A stretch of 63,607 nucleotides of DNA from CAWCLK01 sp963796225 (GCA_963796225.1 CAWCLK010000024.1:1-63607), one strand, 5' to 3'. Positions 1-10,525 are shown, counted from the stretch's first letter. Numbers and translations are program-made. The notes: a model not told the origin generated them from the letters alone.

Positions 1-887
1 CGTTGGCGATGGCGTTACGCAGCGTGTTGTCCCCGCCGCCGCTCCACGACGCGTTGACCACCCGCGCCCCGTGGGCCACGGCGTAGGCGAGGGCGTCCAC
101 TGCGTCGAGCGTGGACCCGGTGCCGTCCGGACCGCCGAGGAACTTCAGCGGCATGATCCGGACACCCGGCGCGACGCCGACGACCCCGATGCCGTTGTCC
201 GCGACGGCGGCGATGGTGCCGGACACGTGGGTGCCGTGGTCGTCCTCGCTTCGCGGTGGTCGAAGACGCTGTCGTCGCCGTTGTAGAAGTCCCAGCCGTG
301 CACGTCGTCGACATACCCGTCGCGGTCGTCGTCGATCCCGTTGCCCGCGATCTCACCCGGGTTGGTCCAGATGTTGGCGGCGAGGTCGGGATGACTGATG
401 TCGATGCCCGTGTCGATCACGGCAACGATCACGTCCGACGACCCGGTGGTGTGGGCCCACGCCTCGGGGGCGTCGACGTCGACGTCGGTGAGCCCGCCGG
501 TCTGCCCGCGGTTGTCGAGGCCCCACAGCTCGTCGTACCCGGGGTCGTTCGTGGCATCGACCTCGAGCACGTAGTCCGGTTCGGCGATCTTCACGGCCGG
601 GTTGTGTGCCAGGGCCGCGGCGACCTGCTGCGGGGCGCTGCCCGGGATGTGCAGGGCCTCGACGCCGAGACTGGGGACCACGCGTTCGGTCGTCAGGCCA
701 TGCTGCTCACGGACGGTGCGCCGCTCGGCGGCACTGGCCCCGGGGCCCAGGTGACCAGCACGCGGCCGGTGACGATGTCCGGGCCGACCTGCTGCGGGGC
801 GGGCGCCGCGACGGCCGCGGGCCCGAGCAGGCCGAGCACGAGGGCGCCGCCAACCAGGGCAGCACCGGGACGGAGGAAGCGAGTCAT
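1..887 (-). CDS. Secreted S8 (subtilisin-like) serine peptidase, N-terminal part, frameshifted
   Basis: Secreted endopeptidase of the subtilase family, cut by the window edge. The start at 887 gives a signal peptide (MTRFLRPG, hydrophobic core, AAVAAPA). An inhibitor-like propeptide follows (GRVLVTWAPG to EPDYVLEV), then the catalytic domain with the Asp motif (VIDTGIDISHPDL) and the His motif (HGTHVSGT). The catalytic Ser lies beyond position 1. Two single-base breaks split it: near 740, between signal peptide and propeptide in a G/C run, and near 245, just before HGTH. Restoring one base at each gives a continuous subtilase. An upstream in-frame start at 947 exists but would put a long extension before the signal peptide. 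The family is confident; the substrate is unknown. Confidence 0.8.
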
Positions 888-1090
888 CGGGGACAGGCTC
901 TCGGAGGGGACGGGGCGGCGACGGGGCGGGGGCGACGGCCCGGTCACTCATCCTCATGCGTCGACGACGGCCGAGACCGTCCTTTACCCCCTCCGAACAC
1001 CTGTGCGCCCCGCGGATTGCCCTGGCGCACCGGGAACACGCCCCGGCAGACGGGTCGGGCGCGACACCGTCCATCACCTGTGGCGGGCGC

Positions 1091-4000
1091 TCACCGGCCT
1101 CCGGGTCCCGAGCCTCCCGCCCAACGGCGAACGATCACCGAACCGCCGCCCAGCGCGAGCAGAGCCATGAGGCCCAGCAGCAGACGGACGTCAGCAGGAC
1201 GGGAGGGATCGCCGCTGGCTGCGGCCAGGGTCTGGTTCGGAGCCGTCGCCGCGTCGGCGGTCGAGGACGCCGCAGAGGCGTCGACGCTGCCCACATGCGC
1301 GCCACGTCCCCCGCCGCCTCGGTTCGGCGGCGGTCCCGGAGCTGACGACGACCGCGTTCGATGGCTGCGCCGTTGACGTTGCCGCCGTCGTCGCGGACGC
1401 CGCCGGCGGCCACCTGGACGGTGTCGCCGGGGCGCAGCCGCAGCCCGTCGGCGACCCACCGGCCGTCGCCGTCGGCCGCCATGGCGACCTGGTCGGTGCG
1501 GCCGTTGCGGTGCGTGATGGTCAGGGTCACGTCGGTGACCTCGCCCTCGAACGCCCACGCCCGGAACGAGCACGTGTGGCAGACCGTGAGGTCGTCGGCC
1601 ACCGGGTCGCCGTTCTCGTCGACCAGCCGCCCGCGGCCGTCGTCGCCGACGTAGGGGAACGGCGACTCGTAGGTGCGCGGGTAGCGGTGCGTCGGGGCGA
1701 GCGTGGCGACCGCCCGGTCGCCGTCGAGCGTCCAGCTGCGGGGCGGCGATGCCGTCCCACGGCGACACGGTGAAGGGCTCGCTGGTCAGCGCGTAGGGCT
1801 CGGTCGCCCCGCCGGTGCGGATGTGGCCGTCGACGACGAACCGGTAGGTGCCGGCCGGGCGTGGTGGCCAGCTCGGGGTTGGGGCCGCCGGTGAACGCCT
1901 CGAACCCGGCGGTCCAGATCCACTCCTGCCCGCCGCTGTAGGTGTCGAGCACGGCGTTGGCGCCGTTGGGCAGGTCGACCATGGTCTGGACCTCGCCGCT
2001 CATGTCGGCGTAGGGCTGCCAGGCACCGTCGACCTGGCGCTCGACCGTGACGACCGGGTTGTCGACGGCGTTGGAGCCGCCCCGCCACGTCACGAACGCC
2101 CCGTCGAAGCGGGTGATGTCCTCGGGCTCGGTGAGCACGGCGGCCGGGCCGACGTCGTCGGGCAGGGCCGCCTGCCAGGCGTCGTAGGCCGCTCCGGCCG
2201 CGCGCCCGAGCGCCTGGCTGGTCGCGAGCTGGCGGGCCTCGTCGGCCTCGCCCCGCGCCAGGGTCGTCGGGTCGCCGGCGAGCAGCTGGTCCTCCCACGA
2301 GTAGTCGGGGTCGGTCAGCGAGCGGGCCATCCGCACCATCCACGTGACCATGTAGTCGGCGGTGTGCGGGCCGTAGCTGGTCAGGGCCTTGCGGTAGTGG
2401 TCGTAGGCCTGGTACTCGCGGTAGCTGACGGTGTAGCCGTTGTAGTCCCCGGCGTGGCCGACGCCGACGACCAGCGGGAAGCCGGTGTCCTCGTCGAGCT
2501 CCTCGTCGGTGAAGTTGCCCTTGACGGCCGCCGGGTCGGTCGGCTCGGCGTTGGCCCAGGGCAGGTAGTCGAGCGCGTCCCACCCGTCGGCCGGGTTGTG
2601 GACCTGGGCCTGCCAGCGCCGGTAGGCGGCGTCGTCGAACGTCCACTCGCGATGGCCGTGGGCGTCGGGGTCGTCGTAGACGCAGTGCCAGTCGCCGGCC
2701 TCCTGCTGCGTCGCAGGTGGTGTGCTCGTCGTCGGCCCAGTCGAACCCGTCGTGGATGTCGCCGACCACGTCGTTGGCGCGGCTCTTGAAGTTGCGGATG
2801 AGGTCGACCTGGGCCTCGCAGGCGCACGAGCCGATCAGCACGTCGCCGAGCCGCAGGACCTGCAGCCGCAGCCGGACGTTCTCCTCGACGGCGGTGAAGG
2901 CCGGGGCGTCGTACTGGTCGGGCACGGGGATGCCGTGGGCCTGCAGGTTGTCGTACAGCGGCGAGAGCTGGTCGGCGTCGGTGGTGCGCTGGCAGTCGGG
3001 CAGCCCGGCGACCGGGATGCCCGGGTCGCCGTCCAGCGTGGTCTCGGTGCGGCAGTTGGACACGCTCGGGTACGGGTGGCTGGCCGGGCCGGGGACCCAG
3101 CCGTTGATCGCCTCGACCGGCACGTCGGTGGCGTAGGGCACGGTGCCCTCGCCCCGGCCGATCTCCTCGAAGCCCTCGACGACGGCGTCGGCGAGCAGCC
3201 GGGCGCCCCGCTCCATCTGCGCGTGGCCGACGTGGGCCCAGGCGACCAGCGTGCCGTCGTCCATGCGCCCGCGGTTCCAGCCCTCGTAGGGCCCCTCGGC
3301 GGAGCCGACGTCGCCCTGGCTGAACACCAGCGTGGCGCCGGTGTCGCGTTCGACGAAGCGCTCGAGCGGGCCGAGGTAGTCGGCGGTGATCAGGTCGTAG
3401 GAGTCGAGGCTCTCGGGGTGCTGGCCCCAGTTCATCCACACGGCCATGGGCTCGTAGCCGGCGTCGGTGCGCCGGTCGAACCGCAGCAGGGTGAGGTCCT
3501 TGTCGCCGTAGTCGTTGGGGAACCCGGCGGGCGAGCCGTCGTCGGCGGTCTGCGGCCGCATGATGTTGCCCTTGAACAGCGAGTGCTTGACGGTGGTCGC
3601 CCCCATGCGGGCCGGGGCGAGGTCGGCCTCGGCCTGCAGGATCGCGTCGGCCATGGCGCGGGCCTGGTACTCGAACATGCGCAGGTCGACGACGTCCTCG
3701 AACACCCACACGCCCCACGACGGGGTGGCGTAGTAGGGCGAGGAGTGGTTGTGCGTCGCGGCGTGCAGGATGTTGTCGTAGGTGACCCGCGAGCCGGCCT
3801 CGTCGAGCAGCTGCCCGACCCGGCGCAGCAGGTGGTCCTGCGCGAGGTAGTTGTCGGACTTGACCAGCGCCACCCGCTGCCCGTTGGAGCCCTCGACCAC
3901 GATCGCCCGGATCGTCAGCCGCGACGCCACCCCGTAGGAGTTCTCCTTGGAGGTGGCGTGGAAGGACGGGTCGATGTCCCCGCCGGACACCTCGTCGGCC

Positions 4001-4176
4001 GGGTTCCGGTAGTCGGTGTACTGCCCGGCCGCCGCCCCGACGTGCCAGGTGGCATCGGCCACCCCGACCCCGGCGCGCAGGCCGTCCCAGGGCTCGTCGG
4101 CGCTGGCGGCCGCGGCCGCCGGGACCAACCCGATGACGGTGGCGAGGATGAGCAGGGCAGGCAGCAGGCGTCGCAT
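1091..4176 (-). CDS. Secreted neutral/alkaline ceramidase-like protein with C-terminal membrane anchor, frameshifted
   Basis: About 1,000 residues once breaks are repaired. The start at 4176 gives a signal peptide (MRRLLPALLILATVIG, then AAAAASA). The next ~500 residues resemble the neutral non-lysosomal ceramidase N-terminal domain: GVGVADATW, then ATHNHSSP, which matches the family ATHTHSGP metal-site segment, then a SQGDVG loop. The C-terminal part looks like beta-sandwich domains and ends in a hydrophobic helix (LLLGLMALLALGG) with Arg after it, so the enzyme is probably surface-anchored. Reading-frame changes occur near 2706, 1860, 1745 and 1350. The related family includes lipid amidases; the substrate here is inferred only. 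It precedes the subtilase gene by about 200 bp, on the same strand. Confidence 0.65.
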
Positions 4177-4392
4177 GGTCGCTCCCGGGGGTGACGCACG
4201 GCCGTTCGACGCCGCGCAGATACTCACTGGGATCTTCGACTGGGCGGGGCGGGTCCCTTCCCGCTCCTCCTCGCTCGGCGCGGCCCAGGGGCAGGAGCGC
4301 CGTACCAGGACGTCGAACTCCCTGCCGAGACGGCCAGACGAGGGAGTGTCGGGTCGCGTTCCCGGGTCTGCTGACAGCAATGAGGTTGTCTG

Positions 4393-4430
4393 CAAATCCA
4401 TCACACGAAGGTAGATGTGTGGTGGATTTG
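4393..4430. promoter_or_regulatory. Inverted repeat, likely operator of the AbiE toxin-antitoxin operon
   Basis: Arms CAAATCCATCACAC (4393-4406) and GTGTGGTGGATTTG (4417-4430) match at 13 of 14 positions, with a 10-bp spacer. The right arm abuts the GGAGG ribosome site (4430-4434) of the antitoxin gene. AbiEi antitoxins are known to bind inverted repeats in their own promoter and repress it. The position fits that role here. Confidence 0.6.
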
Positions 4431-4439
4431 GAGGCCACC

Positions 4440-5021
4440 GTGTCCAACGTCTCGCTGCCGGCCAGCTTCACCACCTCGCAGGCTGCCGAGCGTGGTGTGC
4501 CGCGGTGGCGGCTGTACGAGCTGCGTGACGAGGGCGAGGTGGCCTCGCTGTCCCGCGGGGTGTGGCGGCTGGCGGACGCGCCCCCGACCGCGCACGAGAG
4601 CCTGCTGGCGGTCTCGCTGCGTGCCCCGCATGCGACGGTGTGCCTGATCTCGGCGCTGAACTTCCACGGCCTGACCGATGAGATCCCCGCGGCGGTCGAC
4701 CTGGCGGTGGCGCGGGGACGCAACCGTCCCCACATCGAGTACCCACCGGTCCAGGTGCACGTGTTCGACGCCGACACCTACGAACTCGGTCGCGAGCGGG
4801 TGGAGGTGGCCCCGGGCGAGGCGGTGGCGGTCTACGACGAGGTCCGGTCGGTCGTGGACGCGGTCCGGCTGCGCGGCCAGGTCGGCTCGGATGTCGCCTA
4901 CAGCGCCGCCAAGGCGCTGGTGGGGCGTCGCCGCGGCGCGGTGGGGCAGCTGGTGGAGGTGGCGGACGCGTTGCGGTGTTCGGGGCCGGTGCGTGAGCTG
5001 CTGGAGGTGGTGCTGGCATGA
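4440..5021 (+). CDS. AbiEi family antitoxin (type IV toxin-antitoxin)
   Basis: 193 residues. An N-terminal winged-helix domain (FTTSQAAERGVPRWRLYEL) is followed by an AbiEi C-terminal domain (LISALNFHGLTDEIP, VHVFDAD). The GTG at 4440 is chosen because GGAGG sits 5 nt upstream and the family domain begins there; in-frame starts at 4380, 4419 and 4422 would run into the inverted repeat. In this family the antitoxin represses the operon and counteracts a nucleotidyltransferase toxin without direct binding. It overlaps the next gene by 4 bp (ATGA), so the two are translationally coupled. It may act as an anti-phage or stability module. Confidence 0.85.
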   Translation: MSNVSLPASFTTSQAAERGVPRWRLYELRDEGEVASLSRGVWRLADAPPTAHESLLAVSLRAPHATVCLISALNFHGLTDEIPAAVDLAVARGRNRPHIEYPPVQVHVFDADTYELGRERVEVAPGEAVAVYDEVRSVVDAVRLRGQVGSDVAYSAAKALVGRRRGAVGQLVEVADALRCSGPVRELLEVVLA

Positions 5022-5913
5022 GTCCGCAGCCGCGACGCGACACCACAGCCGGGCGGGTCTACAACGACCTGCGCAACCTGGCGCGCCGGCAGGGCCAACC
5101 GACCGACCAGCTGTTCCAGCTGTACCTGCTCGAGCGGTTCCTGTTCCGGCTGGCTCACAGCCCGTTGGACGGCCAGCTGGTCCTCAAGGGCGGCACGCTG
5201 CTGGCCGCCTACCAGTTTCGTCGACCGACCCAGGACATCGACGTGCAGGCCCTGGGGCTGTCCGGTGACGTCGACACGATCCAGCGGCTGGTCCGACAGG
5301 TCTGCACGGTCGAGGCCGACGACGGGGTGAGCTTCCAACTCGACGAGCTCGACGTGCGGAGCATCCGCGAGGGTGCGGCCTACGAGGGGCTGCGGGTGCG
5401 GGTCCCGGCGGCACTCGGGCAGGCGCAGCTGGTCCTGCGGCTGGACATCAACATCGGCGACCCGATCACCCCGGCCCCGACCGAGGTCGCCTACCCGCAG
5501 CTGCTCGGTGGCAGCTTCGCCGTGACCGGCTACCCGCTGCCCGCCGTGTTGGCCGAGAAGCTGGTCACCATGGTCGAGCTCGGCGAGGGCAACACCCGCG
5601 ACCGTGACGTCGGCGATGTCGTACGGATCATCGCGACCCATCCGATCGATGCCGGGGAGTTGCGCGCCGCCTGCGAGGCCACAGCGGCCTACCGCGGGGT
5701 GCAGCTGCAACCGCTGGCGGCCATCACCGTGTCGCTGGCGCAACGTCGCCAGGACGCCTGGCGTCGCTGGCTGCGTCGCGCCCATCTGGAAGACGAGCTG
5801 CCCGAGCGGTTCAGTCAGGCCCTCGAGGACTCGTCGGGTTCGCCGACCCGGTCCTGGAGGGCGCCGTCACGTCGGCAACCTGGCACCCGGAGAACCGCGC
5901 CTGGCGGCCGTGA
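5018..5913 (+). CDS. AbiEii family nucleotidyltransferase toxin, frameshifted near its end
   Basis: Toxin partner of AbiEi. The nucleotidyltransferase signature is visible: LKGGTLL followed by QDIDV (GG-T plus D-x-D), then LRLDINIGDP and a Lys-containing helix (VLAEKLVTMVE). AbiEii enzymes transfer nucleotides onto RNA or other targets and arrest growth. The frame changes near 5830. In the original frame the C-terminus becomes arginine-rich nonsense, whereas the shifted frame reads VGFADPVLEGAV and ends at 5913, the C-terminus expected for the family. One missing or extra base explains this. Confidence 0.8.
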
Positions 5914-6198
5914 CGGCGTCGGCCCGGGGTCCCGTCTTCCGGCGGGGGTTCCCGGGCCTTCCTTCCGGCCGCTTACCACGACCGGCACTCTCATCGTCGG
6001 GCACGGGCATCGTGCTGTCAACCCGCTGTGGCCTGCGTGGCGCCGGGGCAGCCCCGCGCACGCGCCGGCCCCCTGGCTCGAAGCGGTGCAGGCGAACGAC
6101 GCGACCATCCGTGGTCGTCGAGCAGGCCCCGGGCTGCGGCGAAGCAGCCCCCTCGCCTGGACGTCGTTGACCCCGCGAGCGAATCGTTGACCAGGGGG

Positions 6199-6669
6199 TT
6201 AGTCGGCCGCGGCGCCGTACGCGAACCGCATCACCTCGTTGCCGCCGCTGTCGAGCAGCCTGACCACGTCGCCGTCGTCGTCGAGCACCGGCTCGTCCAG
6301 GCACGCGAACACGGCCGCGTCGGTGTCCTCGCCGCACGAGGAGTACACGCGCAGCTCGGCGTCCGGGTCGAGCTGCCGTCCGATGCCCAGCGGCAGACGG
6401 TTGCCGTCGGCGTCCTCGATCGCCCATCCGCCCATGTCGGTGCGGTGGTCGAAGTTGGAGCGGATGACCACGTGCTCGCCGGCGCCGGGTTCGAGGTCGT
6501 CGCCGGCTGGGTCGGCGACGACCGTGGCGATGTAGGCGGTGGCGTGCTCGCCGACCTGCCCGCCGGGCAGGGTGAACGTCCCCGGCTCGGCGCCGGCGCT
6601 GCACCCGGTGGCGAGCACGGCGATGATGAGGAGCAGCCTGCGGGCCCGCACGGGCAGTTCCTTCGACAC
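6199..6669 (-). CDS. Lamin-tail-domain lipoprotein
   Basis: 156 residues from GTG 6669, chosen because it places a lipobox (LATGC) at residues 19-23 after RARRLLLIIAV; the longer start at 6735 would leave over 40 residues before the lipid Cys. The rest matches a lamin tail domain: VIRSNFDHRTDMGGW, AIEDADGNRLPLG, DDDGDVVRLLD and a final FAYG. Such domains occur in secreted nucleases and surface proteins as binding modules, but no catalytic domain is attached here. It lies downstream of the recombinase gene on the same strand. Confidence 0.6.
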   Translation of the reverse strand: MSKELPVRARRLLLIIAVLATGCSAGAEPGTFTLPGGQVGEHATAYIATVVADPAGDDLEPGAGEHVVIRSNFDHRTDMGGWAIEDADGNRLPLGIGRQLDPDAELRVYSSCGEDTDAAVFACLDEPVLDDDGDVVRLLDSGGNEVMRFAYGAAAD

Positions 6670-6788
6670 GTCGGCCAGGCGACCGTAGTCCGACAGCTCG
6701 GTGAGCCTGGAGCGGGCCTGGGGCGCGCCGGCCACACGCGGTCGGTCTCATGGCGACGACCGAGGCGTGTCGGGCCGGCTGCGGACGG

Positions 6789-7760
6789 TCAGCCCCACAC
6801 GGCCGTGACCGTGGCCCGCAGGTCGTCGACGGCCAGGTGGGTGTAGCCGACGGTGGAGCGGATGGAGCGGTGGCCGAGCAGCCGCTGGACGACGTGGATG
6901 TCCACCCCGGCACGGACCAGCTCGGTGGCGTAGGTGTGCCGCCACTTGTGCGGGTAGTGCCGGCCCGGCACGTCGGCCCCGATGCCGGCGAGCTCGACCT
7001 CGCGGCCGAGCGCCGCCTGTTCGAACCGGTAGGGCTGGTGGCGCCCGAAGGCGCGCGGGTTGACGAACAGCAGGTCGCTGTCGGGCAGCCACGGACGGAT
7101 CTCCGCCAGGTAGGCGTCGAGCACGGCCACCAGCGGGGCCGGCAGCAGCACCGCCCGGGGGCGCGAGCCCTTGCCCACGACCTTGGCACGCCCGGCGGGC
7201 AGGTCGAGCTCGGCCAGCGGCAGGGTCCGCAGCTCCCGGGAGCGCACGCCGGTGTAGCGCAGGAAGCTGACGATGGCGTGGCGTTGCCGGCCCCGCCAGT
7301 CGGTCAGCCCGGCGGTGTGCTCGAGGATGGCGGCCACCTGCTCGGGCCGGTACAGCTCCGGGTCGCGCGGTGGGGTGCGGGGCGCCCCGAGCGCCGCGGC
7401 TGGGGTGGCCGTGATCGCCCCGGTCAGCACCAGCCAGGCGTAGAACCGGCGCAGCATCGCCGCCTGGGCTCCGCGGGTGGCGGGGCTGATGCCGCGGTCG
7501 GCCTCGTGGACCAGGAAGTCGGCCAGGTCGGCCGGCCTGGCCGAGAGCGGATCACCGCCCGGGCGGGCGTCGCGCCACCAGGCGAGGAAGTGGCACAGGT
7601 ACAGCCGATGGTTGGCGCAGGTCGTGGGCGCGAGGCCGGCCACGGCGGCCAGATGGGCCAGGTAGGCCTCGACGAGCGCGTCGTGGCCACCGCCCGGGAC
7701 ACGCGGTGGGGCGGCCGGCGGTGGGGCGTCGGGGTCGAACAGGCGCATGCGGACCAGCAT
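6789..7760 (-). CDS. Tyrosine recombinase (XerC/D-like integrase)
   Basis: 323 residues. An N-terminal SAM-like core-binding domain (about 25-120) precedes a catalytic domain with the full set of residues: Arg in TGVRSREL, Lys in VVGKGSR, HxxR in HKWRH, His in LLGHRS and the nucleophile in VGYTHL. It catalyses site-specific strand exchange. ATG at 7760 is used; ATG 7748 is possible, and a hairpin sits only 3 nt upstream of 7760. No adjacent tRNA, excisionase or phage genes are seen, so it may be a solitary recombinase or the remnant of a small element that also brought in AbiE. Confidence 0.85.
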   Translation of the reverse strand: MLVRMRLFDPDAPPPAAPPRVPGGGHDALVEAYLAHLAAVAGLAPTTCANHRLYLCHFLAWWRDARPGGDPLSARPADLADFLVHEADRGISPATRGAQAAMLRRFYAWLVLTGAITATPAAALGAPRTPPRDPELYRPEQVAAILEHTAGLTDWRGRQRHAIVSFLRYTGVRSRELRTLPLAELDLPAGRAKVVGKGSRPRAVLLPAPLVAVLDAYLAEIRPWLPDSDLLFVNPRAFGRHQPYRFEQAALGREVELAGIGADVPGRHYPHKWRHTYATELVRAGVDIHVVQRLLGHRSIRSTVGYTHLAVDDLRATVTAVWG

Positions 7761-7763
7761 GGC

Positions 7764-7795
7764 GCGACCCGGCCGCCATCAGGCGGCCGGGTCGC
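7764..7795 (-). terminator. Perfect 14-bp hairpin upstream of the recombinase gene
   Basis: Arms GCGACCCGGCCGCC (7764-7777) and its exact complement (7782-7795) with loop ATCA. There is no T tract. It is the second of two strong hairpins after the SLH gene and probably stops or stalls read-through. It could also mask the recombinase start. Confidence 0.55.
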
Positions 7796-7812
7796 GGTGC
7801 TGTGGACAGACC

Positions 7813-7841
7813 GGAGCCCCGGCCACGAGGGCCGGGGCTCC
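7813..7841 (-). terminator. Perfect 12-bp hairpin after the SLH gene
   Basis: Arms GGAGCCCCGGCC (7813-7824) and GGCCGGGGCTCC (7830-7841), loop ACGAG, 26 bp past the SLH stop codon. No T run follows on the minus strand, as is common for actinobacterial terminators. Confidence 0.65.
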
Positions 7842-7867
7842 AGCACAGACTCCCGAAGGTGAAGCCG

Positions 7868-10525
7868 TTAGGCTTGCGTCACGCTGATCGTCGCGGTGGC
7901 GTCCGTCGCCGCTGGCGCCGATCGCTGTCACGATCAGGTCCGAGACGTCGACGTTAGCCGAGCCGTCGGACCGCCGTCGCACCAGCGCGTCCTCGTGGCG
8001 GTGCCGACGTCGTCCAGCGTCCATGCCCATCGCGGTCGAGTACGTCGCCAGCGTCAGCTGTCGCAGCATCGCCGTTGACGTCGATCGACCGTGACACGGC
8101 CGGTGCTGTCGTCATCGCTGACGTCGTCCGCGAACGTGCACCGTCAGATGTCGGCAGCACGTGCACCGGTCGCCAGCGGTGACCGTCCGAGATGCGCGGT
8201 GTCGCCAGGTCCGGTAGCGGTCGTGCCTGTCGCACGGTGTTGCCGACGTCCTTGTCGTCCAGCGTCGACGTCGCCGGTGAGGTCCCAGCCGTTGCCAGCG
8301 CGCGTCGGTGGTACCCGACTGAGTCGGTGATGGTCGCAGGGATCGTGCAAGACCACGCACGTCGTGCCGGCGCGTGACCGCGGTCGGCGCGGCCGTCAGC
8401 GTCACCGTGCAGGACCGTGTTCGCCGCACGCGACTGACCGTTGACGGTCTCGGCGGCCGCGTTCAGGGTGAACGTGGCGTTGGTGCCGTTGACGAAGTCC
8501 GCCGACGGTCTCTGGTGTCGTCGTCGTCCTGAGCGCGGATGGTGTCACCCGCGTCGGAGCAGCCGATCAGCCTCGCTGAAGACGACCTTGAAGACGTCAC
8601 CGGTGTCGAACGTGTTCGGCGACCCCGAGTTCGTGGTCACGACCGCGTCGATGGACAGCGGTCGCGGCGTTGGCGTCGCAGCGGCCGGCCGTCGTCACCG
8701 TCGGTCACCCAGTCGACGACGTCGCCGCGTGCCGCCGCTGAGCGCCAGCGTAGCGTACGTGCCGGTCAGCGTCGGTGCACGGTGTAGCGACGTACCCGAG
8801 CACCGTGCTCGACCAGGTGTCGTCGGTCCGCGGTCGTACGGCGTCCGCGCGTACCGTCGTCACGTCGGTAGACGTTGTACGTCGAGCGTCAGCCTGGTCG
8901 ACGCGGTCCACGTCGAGCGTGGCGTCGTCGGCGTGCCGTCGCCGTCCAGGTCGACGAGCGTGGTCCGTCGTCAGGTCGTGACCGTCGGAACGACGTCGGT
9001 CGTCACGTTGAACTGGACGAGCGCCGCGTCGTTCGGGTGTCGGTGACGCGATGTGTCACCGTCGTCCGACGCGTGGTCGAGACGCGGCGCCTCGAACTCG
9101 GCCATCGTGATCGGCGACGCCGCCGACTGGAACGTGTCGTTCGAGTCGTAGATGAACGTACGGTCGTCGTCGCCAGCGTCGCTCACCGTAGTCGCCAGCC
9201 GTGTCGGCGTGAAGTAGTCGCCGTCGATGTTGACGACCTGACGCCAGTCGCCGCGTCAGCGGTCGAGGTCGACCGGTCGCGGCCTCGGCCGCGATCCAGT
9301 TCTTCTGACCACCGATGCCGAAGGCCTCGGTCGGCTGGTTGTCGGCGTCCAGGTCGAGGTCCGGTTGCCGTCGTCCGCTGTCTGTCGCAGCGATGACGAC
9401 CGGGATGACCTCGTCGGCCGTCGTCCGAGTCGATCGTGAACTGATGGAGCCGTTGACCGGCGAGACGTCGATCGACGTCGACCGTTGCCAGTGCCAGCGT
9501 CATCGGACGGCGCCGTTGACGACCTCGATGATCGCCTGCGGTCGCGGCCCAGTCGGCAACGTCGTCGTCGGCCGTGCGTGTGCTCGTCGTCGTCATTGAA
9601 GGTGACGACACCGTTGGTGTCGGTGACGTTCTCGGCCGGGAACAGGACGATGTCGTACGTGGCCGTGTCGTCGAGACCGGACGACCGAGTACTGACGCGC
9701 GACCACGGTCGGCGTCGTCGGCGGCGCCGTCGGAGACGGTCGTTGGTCGCCTCGTCAGCCGGCGTCACCGTGAACGTCTGGTTCGCGCGGGACCGGAGCC
9801 CAGCGCCGTTGTTCTCGAGGTACTCGGCGGCACGCATGATGAACACGGCCATCGTCGCCGCGGTCGACGTTGCCGCCCGGGTTGTAGGTCGTCGCGGTCT
9901 CGCCCTCGACGATGTCCGCCTGGTACAGCGTCGCGATGAAGTCCTGGAGCGGGCCGTCGTCGGCGACGTCGGTGAAGGGCTCGGTGTCGTCCGGCGTCGA
10001 CGAAGTCGGTGCCCGGTGACGGCCTCGATGGCGTTGGCGATGAACTTGGCCATCTCACCGCGGGTCACGTCGCCGCCGGGCGCGTAGGTGGTGTCGGAGA
10101 CGCCATCGACGATGCCGGCGTCGGCCAGCGCCGAGATGAAGGCCTCGAACACGCCGTCCTCGGCGACGTCCGTGAACGGGTTCGGCGGCGTTCGGGTCGA
10201 GCGTGCCGGGGGCCGCGGTCTCGACCAGGTTGTAGATGAACTTCGCCATCTCACCACGGTTGATGTCGACCCGGGCTTGTACTCGCCGTCGGTGAAGCCG
10301 TCGGCGATGCCGTAGCCGCCGAGTGCACTCGACCGCGGCGGCGAACTGGTCGCGTCGCGGTCGACGTCGGGGAAGTCTGTCGTTCCCGGACGGCGCCGGG
10401 CACACGTCTTCTGGCGCAATGGCTGCGAAGGCCGAGACGGCGCTGCCGAGCAGCAGCGCCCCCGTCGCGCCGAACGCGACGACCTTGCGCATCCCACTGC
10501 GTGGGTGCTTTCGGGCTGATGTCAC
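7868..10525 (-). CDS. SLH-domain surface (S-layer) protein, heavily frameshifted
   Basis: About 880 residues when read across frames. GTG 10525 is chosen: GAGGAG lies 7 nt upstream, and a signal peptide follows (MRKVVAFGATGALLLG, then SAVSAFA). Three SLH motifs follow: GYGIADGFTDGEYKPG with INRGEMAKFIYNLVE, then PFTDVAEDGVFEAFI with VTRGEMAKFIANAIE, then a third around 9850-9990. SLH triplets bind pyruvylated wall polymer. The rest is Asp/Thr/Val-rich with recognisable segments (FTVTPADEATN, TYDIVLFPAENVTDTNG, AFGIGGQKNWIAAEAA, IYDSNDTFQSAASPITMAEF) and ends DATATISVTQA at 7868. Breaks occur every 50-200 bp between about 7900 and 10450. The composition stays protein-like in switching frames, which suggests poor consensus over repeats rather than decay. 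Confidence 0.75.

Noticed and set aside
5914..6198. An open frame on the minus strand at 5815-6108 and one on the plus strand through 6190
   Set aside because: Both lack family likeness. The plus frame is the out-of-frame tail of the AbiEii gene. Nothing else was seen in this gap.
4393..7841. Prophage or integrative element carried by the tyrosine recombinase
   Set aside because: No tRNA, direct-repeat ends, excisionase, relaxase or structural phage genes are seen. The recombinase may have other jobs.
7868..10492. Treating the SLH gene region as a decayed pseudogene
   Set aside because: Protein-like segments persist in rotating frames with conserved motifs and an intact signal peptide and terminator. 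Together with the rplB error this favours poor consensus.
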